This document shows, piece after piece, positions 54,101-61,037 of a stretch of DNA of 64,000 bases (the first letter of the stretch is position 1; every line of letters begins with the position of its first letter). The notes under the pieces were generated by a model. The model did not search any database and had not been told where the DNA came from. It saw only the letters and a list, made by a program, of their open reading frames with translations. This DNA is from Firm-04 sp045642925 (GTDB lineage: Bacteria; Bacillota; Clostridia; Oscillospirales; Ruminococcaceae). The position numbers were made by a program, and so were the translations under genes. The stretch is from assembly GCA_045642925.1 (NCBI GenBank), contig JAZUJW010000013.1, positions 5,513 to 69,512 of the forward strand, in the 5' to 3' direction.

Positions 54101-54961
54101 TATCTTGCATTCGGCGGCGGCGTACCTGACGGCAAGGCTGCTGACCCCGGCACAGGTCGTATCGTTCAGCTTGGCGATGACATGATTTCCATTGTTGGCA
54201 CACCGACCACTCTGAATCCTCCGTATCTGTTCGAAGACTCCAGCTTGATCAAGATCGGCAACCAGTGGACATACTCCTTCTGCCACAACTGGAATGTTCC
54301 CGGCGGACAGCAGTTCAGCAATGCCGATATCGGCTACATGGCTGCTTCCAACCCGCTTGGACCGTACACCTACAAGGGCGTCTGCTTCAAGAACACTGCA
54401 ACGCAGAGTCTTGACAAGGGCGGTAACAACCACCACTCCATCATCGAGTTCAAGAACCAGTACTATGTTCTGTATCATACGCGTGTCGTTGAAAACCGCA
54501 TGGGTATCAATCAGAACTACCGTTCGCCTTCCATCAGTGCTGCAACCGTCAGCAACGGCAACGTATCCTGTAATGGTAACCACAAGGGCGTAACGCAGGT
54601 AGAAGCACTGGATCCGTTCACCAAGGTTCAGGCTGAAACGATGTCCAACCAGTCCAAGAGTGTCAGTGTGACCGGTCTGTATGACACGGTTGTCAACGGC
54701 AAGAAGGGCAGCTGGTTCTCCGTTTCCGGCGTTGACTGCAAGAGTGCAACAACGCTGACCATGAAGGCATCCTCTGCAAGCGGCGCAGTCATTAAGGTTT
54801 GCGCAGGCGGCAGAACCGGTACCGCAGTTGCATACATTGACATTCCTGCGGGCGGTCAGATGTCTGAGATCAGTTCTCCTGTACTTGGTCTGTCTGGTAA
54901 GACTGACCTGTACTTCGAATTCAGTGGCGATGCAACCCTCGACTACTGGGTAATGAAGTAA
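51173..54961 (+). CDS. cellulosomal bifunctional xylanase: CBM22-GH10-CBM22-dockerin-GH43-CBM6
   Basis: A 1262-residue secreted enzyme. A signal peptide spans residues 1-32 (cut after VQA/A). A CBM22-like xylan-binding domain covers ~34-172. The GH10 endo-xylanase (~185-540) has the acid/base Glu331 in YDVCNECIS and the nucleophile Glu455 in VQATELDIS. A second CBM22-like domain covers ~560-705. A type I dockerin (~718-785) has two calcium loops (GDVDCDGSLSASDLALLKRG and DVDQNREVNADDAAALRDFL). The GH43 domain (~795-1130) has Asp824 (GADPGW), Asp905 (WAPDACW) and Glu1021 (FEDSSL). A C-terminal CBM6-like domain covers ~1145-1262. The GH10 part cuts the xylan backbone and the GH43 part probably removes arabinose or xylose. 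Lysine is mostly AAG, unlike neighbours, which suggests high expression. The ATG follows AGGGGGA. Confidence 0.93.
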   Translation: MKQKRIMAVVTALACSAAMLTIVPMNMSVQAAELVSNDFEFEYEGWCASADTVQLSAEESIGTNGSRGMLVSGRKTPEDGAYSFKGLYLVGGQENTYSMQVYSETDQIFHLTLTITDDKTEESQTVELASKKVKGGQWTELKGDFFAPAGSYDFKIAVNNESTEDFRFDDVKVIGEKAAETVSATDTGLKNMFGKYFRVGNILNGGTIKNSSITANILKDCSSVECENETKPDATMNQGASSGNNIAVSLNSCAAIMDFCSKNGIGMRGHTLVWHSQTPEWVFKEGLNKNNNWVNASTMDARMESYIKNMFQAIQTQYPNLDLYAYDVCNECISDDSSRTSNGKDGARVGGIGNGASPWVQVYGNNSFIEKAFTYARQYAPKSCKLFYNDYNEYWDHKRDCIYNMCKNLYNKGILDGVGMQSHINADWSGFSGMSAYETAMRKYASIGCEVQATELDISVESGKFSDQDQAKKYEAIFKLGMEIPNVTAICVWGPNDANSWLSAGSNGLLYNSNNQPKAAYTALTKVVPQSDWLTDEEMWAAVRGGSYTPPSYDPDENGYYFHSTFESGDDSWSNRGSCTAAVSSSNAFEGSKSLYVTERTDAWNGCYTALSPAFKAGETYSFSSNVMYDTGSSTDTFYMKLQYTLDGETQYDGIAEGTAVKGQWVQLANANYTIPAGASDIQLYIETAESTIDFYADDIIGAVKGTQPKGAGEAKKPLIGDVDCDGSLSASDLALLKRGIKSGKYENSIAELNADVDQNREVNADDAAALRDFLIGKISEFPVVAPKVDFSALEKSFSGVSLEDSWKNDGENNPLYTQRFGADPGWMVYDGRLYVYTTNDAFEYKNGQLQENSYDVRTINCVSSADLVNWTDHGAIPVAGNGAGAAPNGAQWASKWASRSWAPDACWKNINGKDKFFLYFANNGSGVGVLTADSPTGPWTDPIGKELISRNTPNCGNVTWLFDPGVYYDEASGKGYLAFGGGVPDGKAADPGTGRIVQLGDDMISIVGTPTTLNPPYLFEDSSLIKIGNQWTYSFCHNWNVPGGQQFSNADIGYMAASNPLGPYTYKGVCFKNTATQSLDKGGNNHHSIIEFKNQYYVLYHTRVVENRMGINQNYRSPSISAATVSNGNVSCNGNHKGVTQVEALDPFTKVQAETMSNQSKSVSVTGLYDTVVNGKKGSWFSVSGVDCKSATTLTMKASSASGAVIKVCAGGRTGTAVAYIDIPAGGQMSEISSPVLGLSGKTDLYFEFSGDATLDYWVMK

Positions 54962-54970
54962 GCAAAACGA

Positions 54971-55005
54971 AAAACCGCAGTGTAGCAATACACTGCGGTT
55001 TTTTT
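54971..55005 (+). terminator. rho-independent terminator after the xylanase
   Basis: Stem AAAACCGCAGTGTA / TACACTGCGGTTTT with a 4-base loop and a run of seven T. Confidence 0.93.
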
Positions 55006-55398
55006 GAGGATTCCCAAAGTGGCTATGCACGCGAAGCGAGATTAAAGTTTTACTCGATTTTTTTCAAAAAATCGCGAAGTCCAGAGGCAGCGCCTCTCGT
55101 CCCGCTCCGCAGAGCGCGAAATTCCCTTTTCGTTCAAACGAATCAGGAAGGGGTCTGGGGGAACCCTATTAAGGGGTGCCCCCAGTGCAGTACCCGATTG
55201 AAAGACAAAGAGGCAAGAGAACTGGTAATCGCAGTTCTCTTGCCTCTAAATTTATGTCAGGTACGACACGAAGGGAAACCCCTTCCTGATTAGTTTGGAC
55301 GAAATGGGGTGTTTCGCCGACTGCGGTGCAGTCTGTTGGCGTCCTGAGGCGCTGCCTCTGGACTTCGCCAAAGGGAATCAATTCCCTTTGGAATCCTC
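55006..55398. repeat. palindromic repeat element R-A with embedded terminator hairpin
   Basis: About 393 bp filling the gap between the convergent xylanase and PrsA-like genes. The ends are inverted repeats (GAGGATTCCCAAAG and CTTTGGAATCCTC). Inside, GAATCAGGAAGGGG near 55140 pairs with CCCCTTCCTGATT near 55280. The centre is a perfect 15-bp hairpin at 55210-55246, GAGGCAAGAGAACTG / CAGTTCTCTTGCCTC. Left-half words (GGCTATGCACGCGAAGC, TCGATTTTTTTCAAAAAA) recur at 60955-61020 (inverted) and at 63912-63962. No gene is encoded. Confidence 0.75.
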
Positions 55399-55419
55399 AA
55401 TAAAATAACCATTTCATTT

Positions 55420-56925
55420 TTAGTATTTCAGCTTGTTGTACGTTGCATCATATTGTACCACTGAATATTGCTCACGCGCTTCATTGATCGCATCTACTTT
55501 GTTTTGATACAAACTCGAATATGCTGCCGCTTCAAACGCATTTCGCTCATTGTCCCCTACAAAATATGCCGCAACCGATGCGTTCGTCGTCATGAATACG
55601 CCCGTATCTCCAGCCTTTCTCGCCTTGTCAAATGCCCACTTATGCAAATCTTCTCCATATGTCTTCGTGTTGAACGAATAACCACTCGCCAATCCGCCAA
55701 ACGAATACGTCATCAAATCACCCGAATAGTCTTTCGCATATTGAGCAAATAATTCTTCGCCGCCGCCTTCCGACTGCCATTTGTCCAGCAATTCCTGCGC
55801 ACTCGCCATCGCATCTTCTTCTGTGTCATACTTCGATGCTGCCAGACAAATTACACGCAAATCGACCGTATCCGATTCATCCAGCGTCGGCAGTTCTATC
55901 ATCATGTATACAGTGAATGTTTTGAGCTCCTTGTTTTCCACAATATAGGTGTCATTGACTTTCGTCTTTGCCTTGGTCATCCAGTGAATCATTTCATCCG
56001 AATATCCATCCATCGTGCTGCTGATCAGACAAGCATCAGTGATGTTCTGCGCGGTCTCTTCATCCTTATTTTTCACTTCAACAAGAAAATCATAGACAAA
56101 ATCCAGAAAATCGGCTGAATTTTCTGTCTTTGCAAGGTTTTCTGCAACGCCCTTTGCCTGTTCATAGTTCAAGCGAACCGCAGTTTCACCTTCTTCTGCC
56201 ACATCCGTTTCATCTGTCCATGCAATCGAATAACACAGCGTCTTGCAGCGGCGATAATTGTTAATGTGGCTTTCACAGTATTCCTGCAATTCATCTTCTG
56301 AAATGCTGATATTGTCTACTGCATAGTTGTAATATGCAGAGGAAAGCTTCTGTAATTCCAGTGTGCTGGCGATGTCTTCTGCCTGTACACCCTTCAAAAG
56401 CGTGTCGCTTTGATACGCTGCGGCTTCTTGCTTGCATTCTTCCTTGATTTCGTCCGAAAGTTCATATCCTGCCGCATACGCATTCTCACAGGCTTTCAGC
56501 GTATTTTCCAGTCCGTACAGCGATGCCTGCATGAAGTATTCATACCAGGTTTCATCCTCTGTAAACTGCTGTTCTTTCAGCGAACGGGATGTATCAGGAA
56601 GATTGGCATTTTCCGCGCCTTCATTCGCCTTCATAAAATTCACATATGCGTTGTCAAAGTAATAGCCCAGCATTGCATTGGTCACATAAAAATGTTCCGA
56701 TTCCAGCGCAATGCTGTTGCGAAGCTGATAACCGTCCTTTTCAATCAGCTTGACAGCAGCAAATACCGTGCCGCCAAGAACCACCGCGCCCGCAGCACAA
56801 AGCGATACGACCGTTACAAGTTTTTTCTGCTTGCTTTTTTTTGCATTCTGCTTGGCTGCTTCACGCTTTGCAAGCTGTTTTTCAGTGGGTGCAGCCTTCT
56901 GCTGCTTGGCATTGTTTTTACCCAT
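55420..56925 (-). CDS. PrsA/SurA-like peptidyl-prolyl isomerase, membrane anchored
   Basis: A 501-residue protein. The first ~38 residues are Lys/Gln-rich and cytosolic; one hydrophobic segment (LVTVVSLCAAGAVVLGGTVF) follows and acts as membrane anchor. The rest is external: a SurA-N-like helical region (residues ~55-215), and around residues ~370-460 a parvulin-like stretch (LFAQYAKDYSGD, YSFGGLASG). PrsA-type foldases help secreted proteins fold after export, which would suit abundant secreted glycoside hydrolases such as its neighbour. The isomerase domain is divergent and activity is unproven. The ATG at 56925 follows AAAGGAA. Confidence 0.68.
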   Translation of the reverse strand: MGKNNAKQQKAAPTEKQLAKREAAKQNAKKSKQKKLVTVVSLCAAGAVVLGGTVFAAVKLIEKDGYQLRNSIALESEHFYVTNAMLGYYFDNAYVNFMKANEGAENANLPDTSRSLKEQQFTEDETWYEYFMQASLYGLENTLKACENAYAAGYELSDEIKEECKQEAAAYQSDTLLKGVQAEDIASTLELQKLSSAYYNYAVDNISISEDELQEYCESHINNYRRCKTLCYSIAWTDETDVAEEGETAVRLNYEQAKGVAENLAKTENSADFLDFVYDFLVEVKNKDEETAQNITDACLISSTMDGYSDEMIHWMTKAKTKVNDTYIVENKELKTFTVYMMIELPTLDESDTVDLRVICLAASKYDTEEDAMASAQELLDKWQSEGGGEELFAQYAKDYSGDLMTYSFGGLASGYSFNTKTYGEDLHKWAFDKARKAGDTGVFMTTNASVAAYFVGDNERNAFEAAAYSSLYQNKVDAINEAREQYSVVQYDATYNKLKY

Positions 56926-57053
56926 GGGAAAGATTCCTTTCTGTTTGAAAAATACCAATACTGTCAACTGTACACAGTCTATCGCAGTAAGGTGAAAAAT
57001 GCATGATAAAAGGCTGAAAGCCATCGGATTCCGACGGCATCGCACATATAAAC

Positions 57054-57082
57054 AGTATAGCATATGGCGGCAGAGATTGCAA
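57054..57082 (-). promoter_or_regulatory. sigma-A promoter for the PrsA-like gene
   Basis: Minus strand TTGCAA (57082-57077) and TATACT (57059-57054), spacer 17 bp, about 125 bp before the start at 56925. Confidence 0.65.
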
Positions 57083-57209
57083 GTATTTTTTGAAGAATCC
57101 CTTCATTTATAAATGCTGACGTATATGATACATTTGCGGATGAACAAAAGTGTTCGCATTTTTGACGTTCTTCACAATCATTTGCATAGAAAAATTGTGA
57201 TTTTGCGAA

Positions 57210-57367
57210 TTGCATTTCTTGAACATCCATGCTATAATAATAACATCGAAAGCGAGTGAAATGAATAAATCAAACAGTTGCTTTCCGTAAAATTGCCAAA
57301 ACCAAAATTATATAGATATAGGTTTTATCATGATGGATACCGCAGACCCAAAAATAAGGTCTGCGGT
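57210..57367 (+). ncRNA. candidate short structured RNA upstream of the small membrane protein
   Basis: Within the 590-bp gap 56926-57515, a plus-strand promoter (TTGCAT 57210-57215, TATAAT 57233-57238, 17-bp spacer) is followed by an AAAACC / GGTTTT pairing around 57297-57326 and a perfect 10-bp hairpin ACCGCAGACC / GGTCTGCGGT at 57339-57367. The hairpin lacks a clear T run, so termination is doubtful. A 9-codon frame starts at 57261. It may be a small RNA of about 125 nucleotides or a leader hairpin. Confidence 0.28.
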
Positions 57368-57413
57368 AATTCATTTACAAATGAAATTTTTATTTGCGAT
57401 TTCACTAGGATAC

Positions 57414-57442
57414 TTGACATTGTAGAATAAATATGTTATGAT
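57414..57442 (+). promoter_or_regulatory. sigma-A promoter for the 57.5-58.9 kb operon
   Basis: TTGACA at 57414-57419 and TATGAT at 57437-57442, spacer 17 bp, about 70 bp before the ATG at 57516. Confidence 0.75.
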
Positions 57443-57515
57443 ATATACAGAAATTTGTCAAAGAAACTTCACAACTTCCCTTTTCTCTCATAAAACGCTG
57501 TAAAGGACTGATTTT

Positions 57516-57866
57516 ATGCGCAAATATTTAACCGACTATCTCAACCATCTGGAAATGCTTTTGAAAGAAGGTAAGGATTTAAACCTCGACGAGCTCATGG
57601 AGGAACACCTGCATAAAATACAATTCATGCAGCATGAACGTCTGATTCACTTTCTGGTAACAATGCTGTTCGCAATCTGTTTTTTTATCACCATCGGTTT
57701 TTTACTGATTGTGAACGACATTTTGCTGGTGCCGCTTCTGGTACTGATACTCTCTCTATTGATTCCCTATGTTATGCACTACTATTTTCTCGAAAACTCT
57801 GTACAAAAAATGTATATGCTCTATGATGAGATCCTGCGGCGGATGCAGGATGCGAAAAAAGAATAA
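57516..57866 (+). CDS. small two-helix membrane protein of unknown function
   Basis: A 116-residue protein. Residues 1-42 form a charged amphipathic helix (LNHLEMLLKEGKDLNLDELMEEH). Two membrane helices follow at ~43-66 (FLVTMLFAICFFITIGFLLIV) and ~69-91, and a charged helix ends the chain (MLYDEILRRMQDAKKE). I do not recognise a family. It leads a three-gene operon with a hypothetical protein and a radical SAM protein; AAAGGA precedes the start with 10 bases of spacing. Confidence 0.7.
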   Translation: MRKYLTDYLNHLEMLLKEGKDLNLDELMEEHLHKIQFMQHERLIHFLVTMLFAICFFITIGFLLIVNDILLVPLLVLILSLLIPYVMHYYFLENSVQKMYMLYDEILRRMQDAKKE

Positions 57867-57914
57867 TTTCGCTTTATCCTGAGCAAATACGAAGAAAGTG
57901 AGGTTTATTCCACC

Positions 57915-58286
57915 ATGGAACTATTCAGACCTGTTTCCGCAAAAGAATATGAAGCAATTGAAGGTCAAAAATTTGAAGGATTTCCAAAATGTCCGCATGG
58001 ACAGCAGCTTTTTACGGCACTGCTTTCCGAATACGGCGCAAAACAAATCGCACGTCATCTGAAACTGGCACAGAACCACGGCAATATGGTCTATGTGCTT
58101 CGGTTTATGGTGGAAGATGCGTATATTCGGCAGTATCCTGTACAAAACGCCGATGACCCTGAGCATCAGGTCATTTGGATTGATGCCGAAGAAATGAATA
58201 TTCTGAATCAACATCTTGTCGGGAAAATCAATGTTGTTGAAACCTACAACAACTATCCCGAGATGTGTGACACATTTTTTGCTTAA
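57915..58286 (+). CDS. conserved hypothetical protein
   Basis: A 123-residue soluble protein with no signal peptide or membrane helix. It contains an EYGAKQIARHLKLAQNHGN helix and a C-terminal block QVIWIDAEEMNILNQHLVG. I do not recognise a domain, and no catalytic pattern is evident. AAGTGAGG lies before the ATG. It sits 48 bp after the small membrane protein gene and 21 bp before the radical SAM gene, so it is probably co-transcribed with both. Confidence 0.68.
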   Translation: MELFRPVSAKEYEAIEGQKFEGFPKCPHGQQLFTALLSEYGAKQIARHLKLAQNHGNMVYVLRFMVEDAYIRQYPVQNADDPEHQVIWIDAEEMNILNQHLVGKINVVETYNNYPEMCDTFFA

Positions 58287-58307
58287 TCGAAAGGAGCAAA
58301 CGCAAAC

Positions 58308-58913
58308 ATGGCAATGACCATTCTCTACCCCGTCGGTCAGCATCTTTACGTCAACCTGACCAACCAATGTCCCTGCAATTGCACGTTCTGTATCCGCCAG
58401 AATGGAGATGGTGCATATGGTTCGGACAGTCTGTGGCTGGAGCATGACCCGACTGTGGAGGAAATCAAAGCTGCATTTTCTGCGTGGAATCTCGCTGATT
58501 TTACGGAACTGGTATTTTGCGGCTACGGCGAACCAACCATGCGGCTGGAGGTACTGATTGCAGCAGCAGAATATGCCCGTACACTTCCGCATTGCCCGCC
58601 CATCCGTCTGAATACCAACGGATTGTCGGACAAGATTCACGGATGCCCCACCGCAAAACAGCTTGCAGGCATCGTAGATACGGTATCCATCAGTCTGAAT
58701 GCAGGCACGAAAGACGCTTATCTGGCAGTTACCCGTCCAAAATGGGACGATGCCTTTGAAGCATTGCAGGCATTTGCACAGGACTGCAAACAGTATGTGC
58801 CGAATGTCATGTTTACAGTGGTCGATGTGATTTCCAAAGAGGAAATTGCGGCAGCGCAGGCAGTGGCAGATGCCGCAGGCATTCCGCTTCGTGTGCGCCC
58901 TTACGATAGCTGA
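58308..58913 (+). CDS. TatD-associated-type radical SAM protein
   Basis: A 201-residue radical SAM protein with CPCNCTFC as the cluster motif inside YVNLTNQCPCNCTFCIR, then FCGYGEPTMR and IRLNTNGL, features of the short radical SAM family often encoded beside TatD nucleases (TIGR04038 as I recall it). No tatD gene lies in the window. The substrate is unknown. The short length, without a C-terminal extra domain, fits that family. AAAGGAG precedes the ATG at 58308. It is the last gene of its operon; a terminator follows at 58921. Confidence 0.85.
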   Translation: MAMTILYPVGQHLYVNLTNQCPCNCTFCIRQNGDGAYGSDSLWLEHDPTVEEIKAAFSAWNLADFTELVFCGYGEPTMRLEVLIAAAEYARTLPHCPPIRLNTNGLSDKIHGCPTAKQLAGIVDTVSISLNAGTKDAYLAVTRPKWDDAFEALQAFAQDCKQYVPNVMFTVVDVISKEEIAAAQAVADAAGIPLRVRPYDS

Positions 58914-58920
58914 TATTCAT

Positions 58921-58948
58921 TTCCCCCTCAGAGATGAGGGGGATTTTT
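58921..58948 (+). terminator. rho-independent terminator
   Basis: Stem TCCCCCTCA / TGAGGGGGA with a 4-base loop and a TTTTT tail, right after the radical SAM gene. Confidence 0.88.
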
Positions 58949-59019
58949 ATTGCCTTTACATGGTATTTGCTGTATATTTCCGTAAAAACTGCCGAAAATA
59001 GGATTGCCGTGTTTCATCC

Positions 59020-59048
59020 TTGACATTCTTTCTCAGATGTGATACAAT
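59020..59048 (+). promoter_or_regulatory. sigma-A promoter for sufC-sufB
   Basis: TTGACA at 59020-59025 and TACAAT at 59043-59048, spacer 17 bp, about 65 bp before the ATG at 59114. No IscR-type palindrome was recognised. Confidence 0.75.
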
Positions 59049-59113
59049 ATTAATTGTATGTGGTTCCCATAAGGGAAACGGCGAAATCATCAGAAAAGAG
59101 GAAAGAGCATTTC

Positions 59114-59842
59114 ATGCTGAAAATTCAGAATTTGCAATATTCTGTTGCGCAGGAAGGTAAACAGACAGGCATCCTGCGGGGCATCGACCTTCAAGTAGAA
59201 GAAAACCGGTTTCTTGTTATTACAGGCCCGAATGGCGGCGGCAAAACGACGCTTGCAAAATGCATCATGGGACTTGTGCAGCCAACGGGCGGTTCGATTC
59301 AGTGGAACGGCGCGGAGCTTTGCGGGCTTTCCATTACAGAGCGTGCCAAACTGGGTGTACGTTACGGTTTCCAGCAGCCGCCGCGTTTCAAGGGCATTAC
59401 CGTCCGTGATTTGCTGACAGTTGCCGCCGGCAAAAAACTGACGCATGGTGAGGTATGTTCTCTGCTGACACAGGTTGGTCTGTGTGCGAAGGATTATCTT
59501 GACCGTGAAGTGGATACATCGCTTTCGGGCGGTGAGGTCAAGCGTATTGAGATTGCAAGTGTACTGGCAGGCAATGCATCCCTTATGATTTTTGACGAGC
59601 CGGAAGCGGGAATCGACCTTTGGAGTTTCACCCGTCTGACGGAAACATTTGGTGAACTTCGTGACAAGCGCAATGCGACCATCCTTATTATTTCGCATCA
59701 GGAGCGTATTCTCTCGATGGCGGACAAGATTGTGATGGTATCGGACGGATTGATTTCGGGCATGGGCGACCCCGCAGATATTTTGCCGCAAATCACTGGT
59801 GAAACGGTTTGCTTCTGCAAGGCGCTGGAAAAGAAAGCTTGA
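59114..59842 (+). CDS. sufC: Fe-S cluster assembly ATPase SufC (SmsC-like)
   Basis: A 242-residue ABC-type ATPase. Walker A is GPNGGGKTT, the signature is LSGGEVKRIEIA, and Walker B is LMIFDEPEAGID, followed by a switch His in IISHQERIL. The signature LSGGEVKR and the GIDLWS context are typical of SufC rather than a transporter ATPase. SufC drives conformational change of the SufB scaffold during cluster assembly. AGGAAAGAG precedes the ATG at 59114. It is followed after 16 bp by a SufB/D-like gene, and no SufD, SufS or SufU gene is nearby. Confidence 0.87.
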   Translation: MLKIQNLQYSVAQEGKQTGILRGIDLQVEENRFLVITGPNGGGKTTLAKCIMGLVQPTGGSIQWNGAELCGLSITERAKLGVRYGFQQPPRFKGITVRDLLTVAAGKKLTHGEVCSLLTQVGLCAKDYLDREVDTSLSGGEVKRIEIASVLAGNASLMIFDEPEAGIDLWSFTRLTETFGELRDKRNATILIISHQERILSMADKIVMVSDGLISGMGDPADILPQITGETVCFCKALEKKA

Positions 59843-59858
59843 CGAGAAGGAGCGCTGC

Positions 59859-60785
59859 ATGAACAATATGAACGAAATGGAAAAGAATCTTCTGGCAGAG
59901 ATTGCAGATTTGCATGAAGTGCCTGAAGGAGCATATAATATCCGCCTGGACGGAAAAAGTGCGGGCAGAAACAGCACAGCAGATATTCAGATCGTATCGA
60001 AAACGGATAAAGACGGCATTGAGATTCACATTGCGCCGCACACAAAGAAGCAGAGTGTGCATATTCCTGTGATTCTGGCGGAGAGTGGGCTGGAAGAAAC
60101 CGTTTACAATGATTTCTTTGTTGGTGAAGATGCGGATGTGGTAATTATCGCAGGCTGTGGCATTCATAACTGCGGCAAGCAGGACAGTACGCACAGCGGC
60201 GTTCACACATTTTATGTTGGAAAGAATGCTCATGTGAAGTATGTTGAAAAGCATTATGGTGAAGGCGATGGAGAAGGCGGCAAAATCATGAATCCGCAGA
60301 CGGTTGTCTATTTGGAGGATGGCGCGTCGATGGAGATGGATATGTCGCAGATTCGCGGAATTGATTCTACGAACCGTAATACGCAGATTCATGTTGGTGC
60401 AGGGGCAGAGGTTGTGCTGACGGAGCGTTTGCTGACGCATGGAAAGCAGCAGGCGGAATCGCGGGTAGATATTTTTCTGGATGGAGAAGAATCGTCGGCG
60501 CGAATTTTGTCGCGTTCGGTTGGGCAAGATGAATCGGTGCAGACATTCTTCCCGTGCATGACGGGTAATGCGAAGTCATTTGGTCATGTACAGTGTGATT
60601 CGATCATCATGGGAAATGCGAAAATCAGTTCGATTCCGGCGATTCGGGCGAACTGTGTTGATGCACAGCTTGTGCATGAAGCGGCGATTGGAAAGATTGC
60701 GGGTGACCAACTGTTGAAGCTGATGACGCTTGGGTTGACGGAAGAAGAAGCAGAGGAGCACATTTTGAACGGCTTCCTGAAATAA
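59859..60785 (+). CDS. short SufB/SufD-like Fe-S scaffold (SmsB-like)
   Basis: A 308-residue protein with the beta-helix core of the SufB/SufD family: FVGEDADVVIIAGCGIH, AHVKYVEKHYGEG, and the C-terminal AAIGKIAGDQLLKLMTLGLT followed by EEEAEEHILNGFL, the family's end signature. It lacks the ~150-residue N-terminal extension of classical SufB. A single SufB-like protein with SufC alone is the arrangement of the minimal SmsCB system described in archaea and some anaerobes, which would assemble clusters without SufD. The ATG at 59859 follows GAAGGAG. Confidence 0.85.
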   Translation: MNNMNEMEKNLLAEIADLHEVPEGAYNIRLDGKSAGRNSTADIQIVSKTDKDGIEIHIAPHTKKQSVHIPVILAESGLEETVYNDFFVGEDADVVIIAGCGIHNCGKQDSTHSGVHTFYVGKNAHVKYVEKHYGEGDGEGGKIMNPQTVVYLEDGASMEMDMSQIRGIDSTNRNTQIHVGAGAEVVLTERLLTHGKQQAESRVDIFLDGEESSARILSRSVGQDESVQTFFPCMTGNAKSFGHVQCDSIIMGNAKISSIPAIRANCVDAQLVHEAAIGKIAGDQLLKLMTLGLTEEEAEEHILNGFLK

Positions 60786-60790
60786 GCACT

Positions 60791-61030
60791 AGGATTTCAA
60801 ATCAGGAGGGGGTTCCCCATAACATCTCCCGTGATAAACAAAGGAAGGCAAGAGAACGGTATGAAGCGTTCTTCCTGCCTTCCTTTATTTATGTCGGGTA
60901 CGACACGAGGGGAAACCCCTTCCTGATGAAATAGGACGAAAAGGGTGTTTCGCACTCTGGACTCTGCGATTTTTTGAAAAAATTAATTTTGCTTCGCGTG
61001 CATAGCCGGATCGTTACGGAAAAATTTTTC
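60791..61030. repeat. palindromic repeat element R-B with embedded terminator hairpin
   Basis: A shorter relative of R-A in the gap between convergent sufB and HEPN genes. It has AATCAGGAGGGGG near 60800, the hairpin AAAGGAAGGCAAGAGAAC / GTTCTTCCTGCCTTCCTTT at 60840-60886, TATGTCGGGTACGACACGA with ACCCCTTCCTGAT after it, and the inverted form of GCTATGCACGCGAAGC at 60986-61005. The hairpin with its TTTATTT tail probably serves as terminator for sufB. No gene is encoded. Confidence 0.72.
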
Positions 61031-61037
61031 CTTCATG

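Noticed and set aside
53072..55030. A 652-codon open frame on the minus strand opposite the xylanase
   Set aside because: It mirrors a strongly biased coding strand, has no recognisable domain or ribosome-binding site, and the plus strand encodes clear GH10, dockerin and GH43 domains.
55006..55398. Possible CRISPR array or insertion sequence at the repetitive gap
   Set aside because: The repeats are inverted and few, with no regular spacers, and no transposase or cas gene is present.
54971..61030. Possible genomic island bounded by the R repeats
   Set aside because: The repeats sit at convergent gene ends, and the genes between them (PrsA-like foldase, sufC-sufB, radical SAM) look like ordinary housekeeping or core genes; no integrase or tRNA target is visible.
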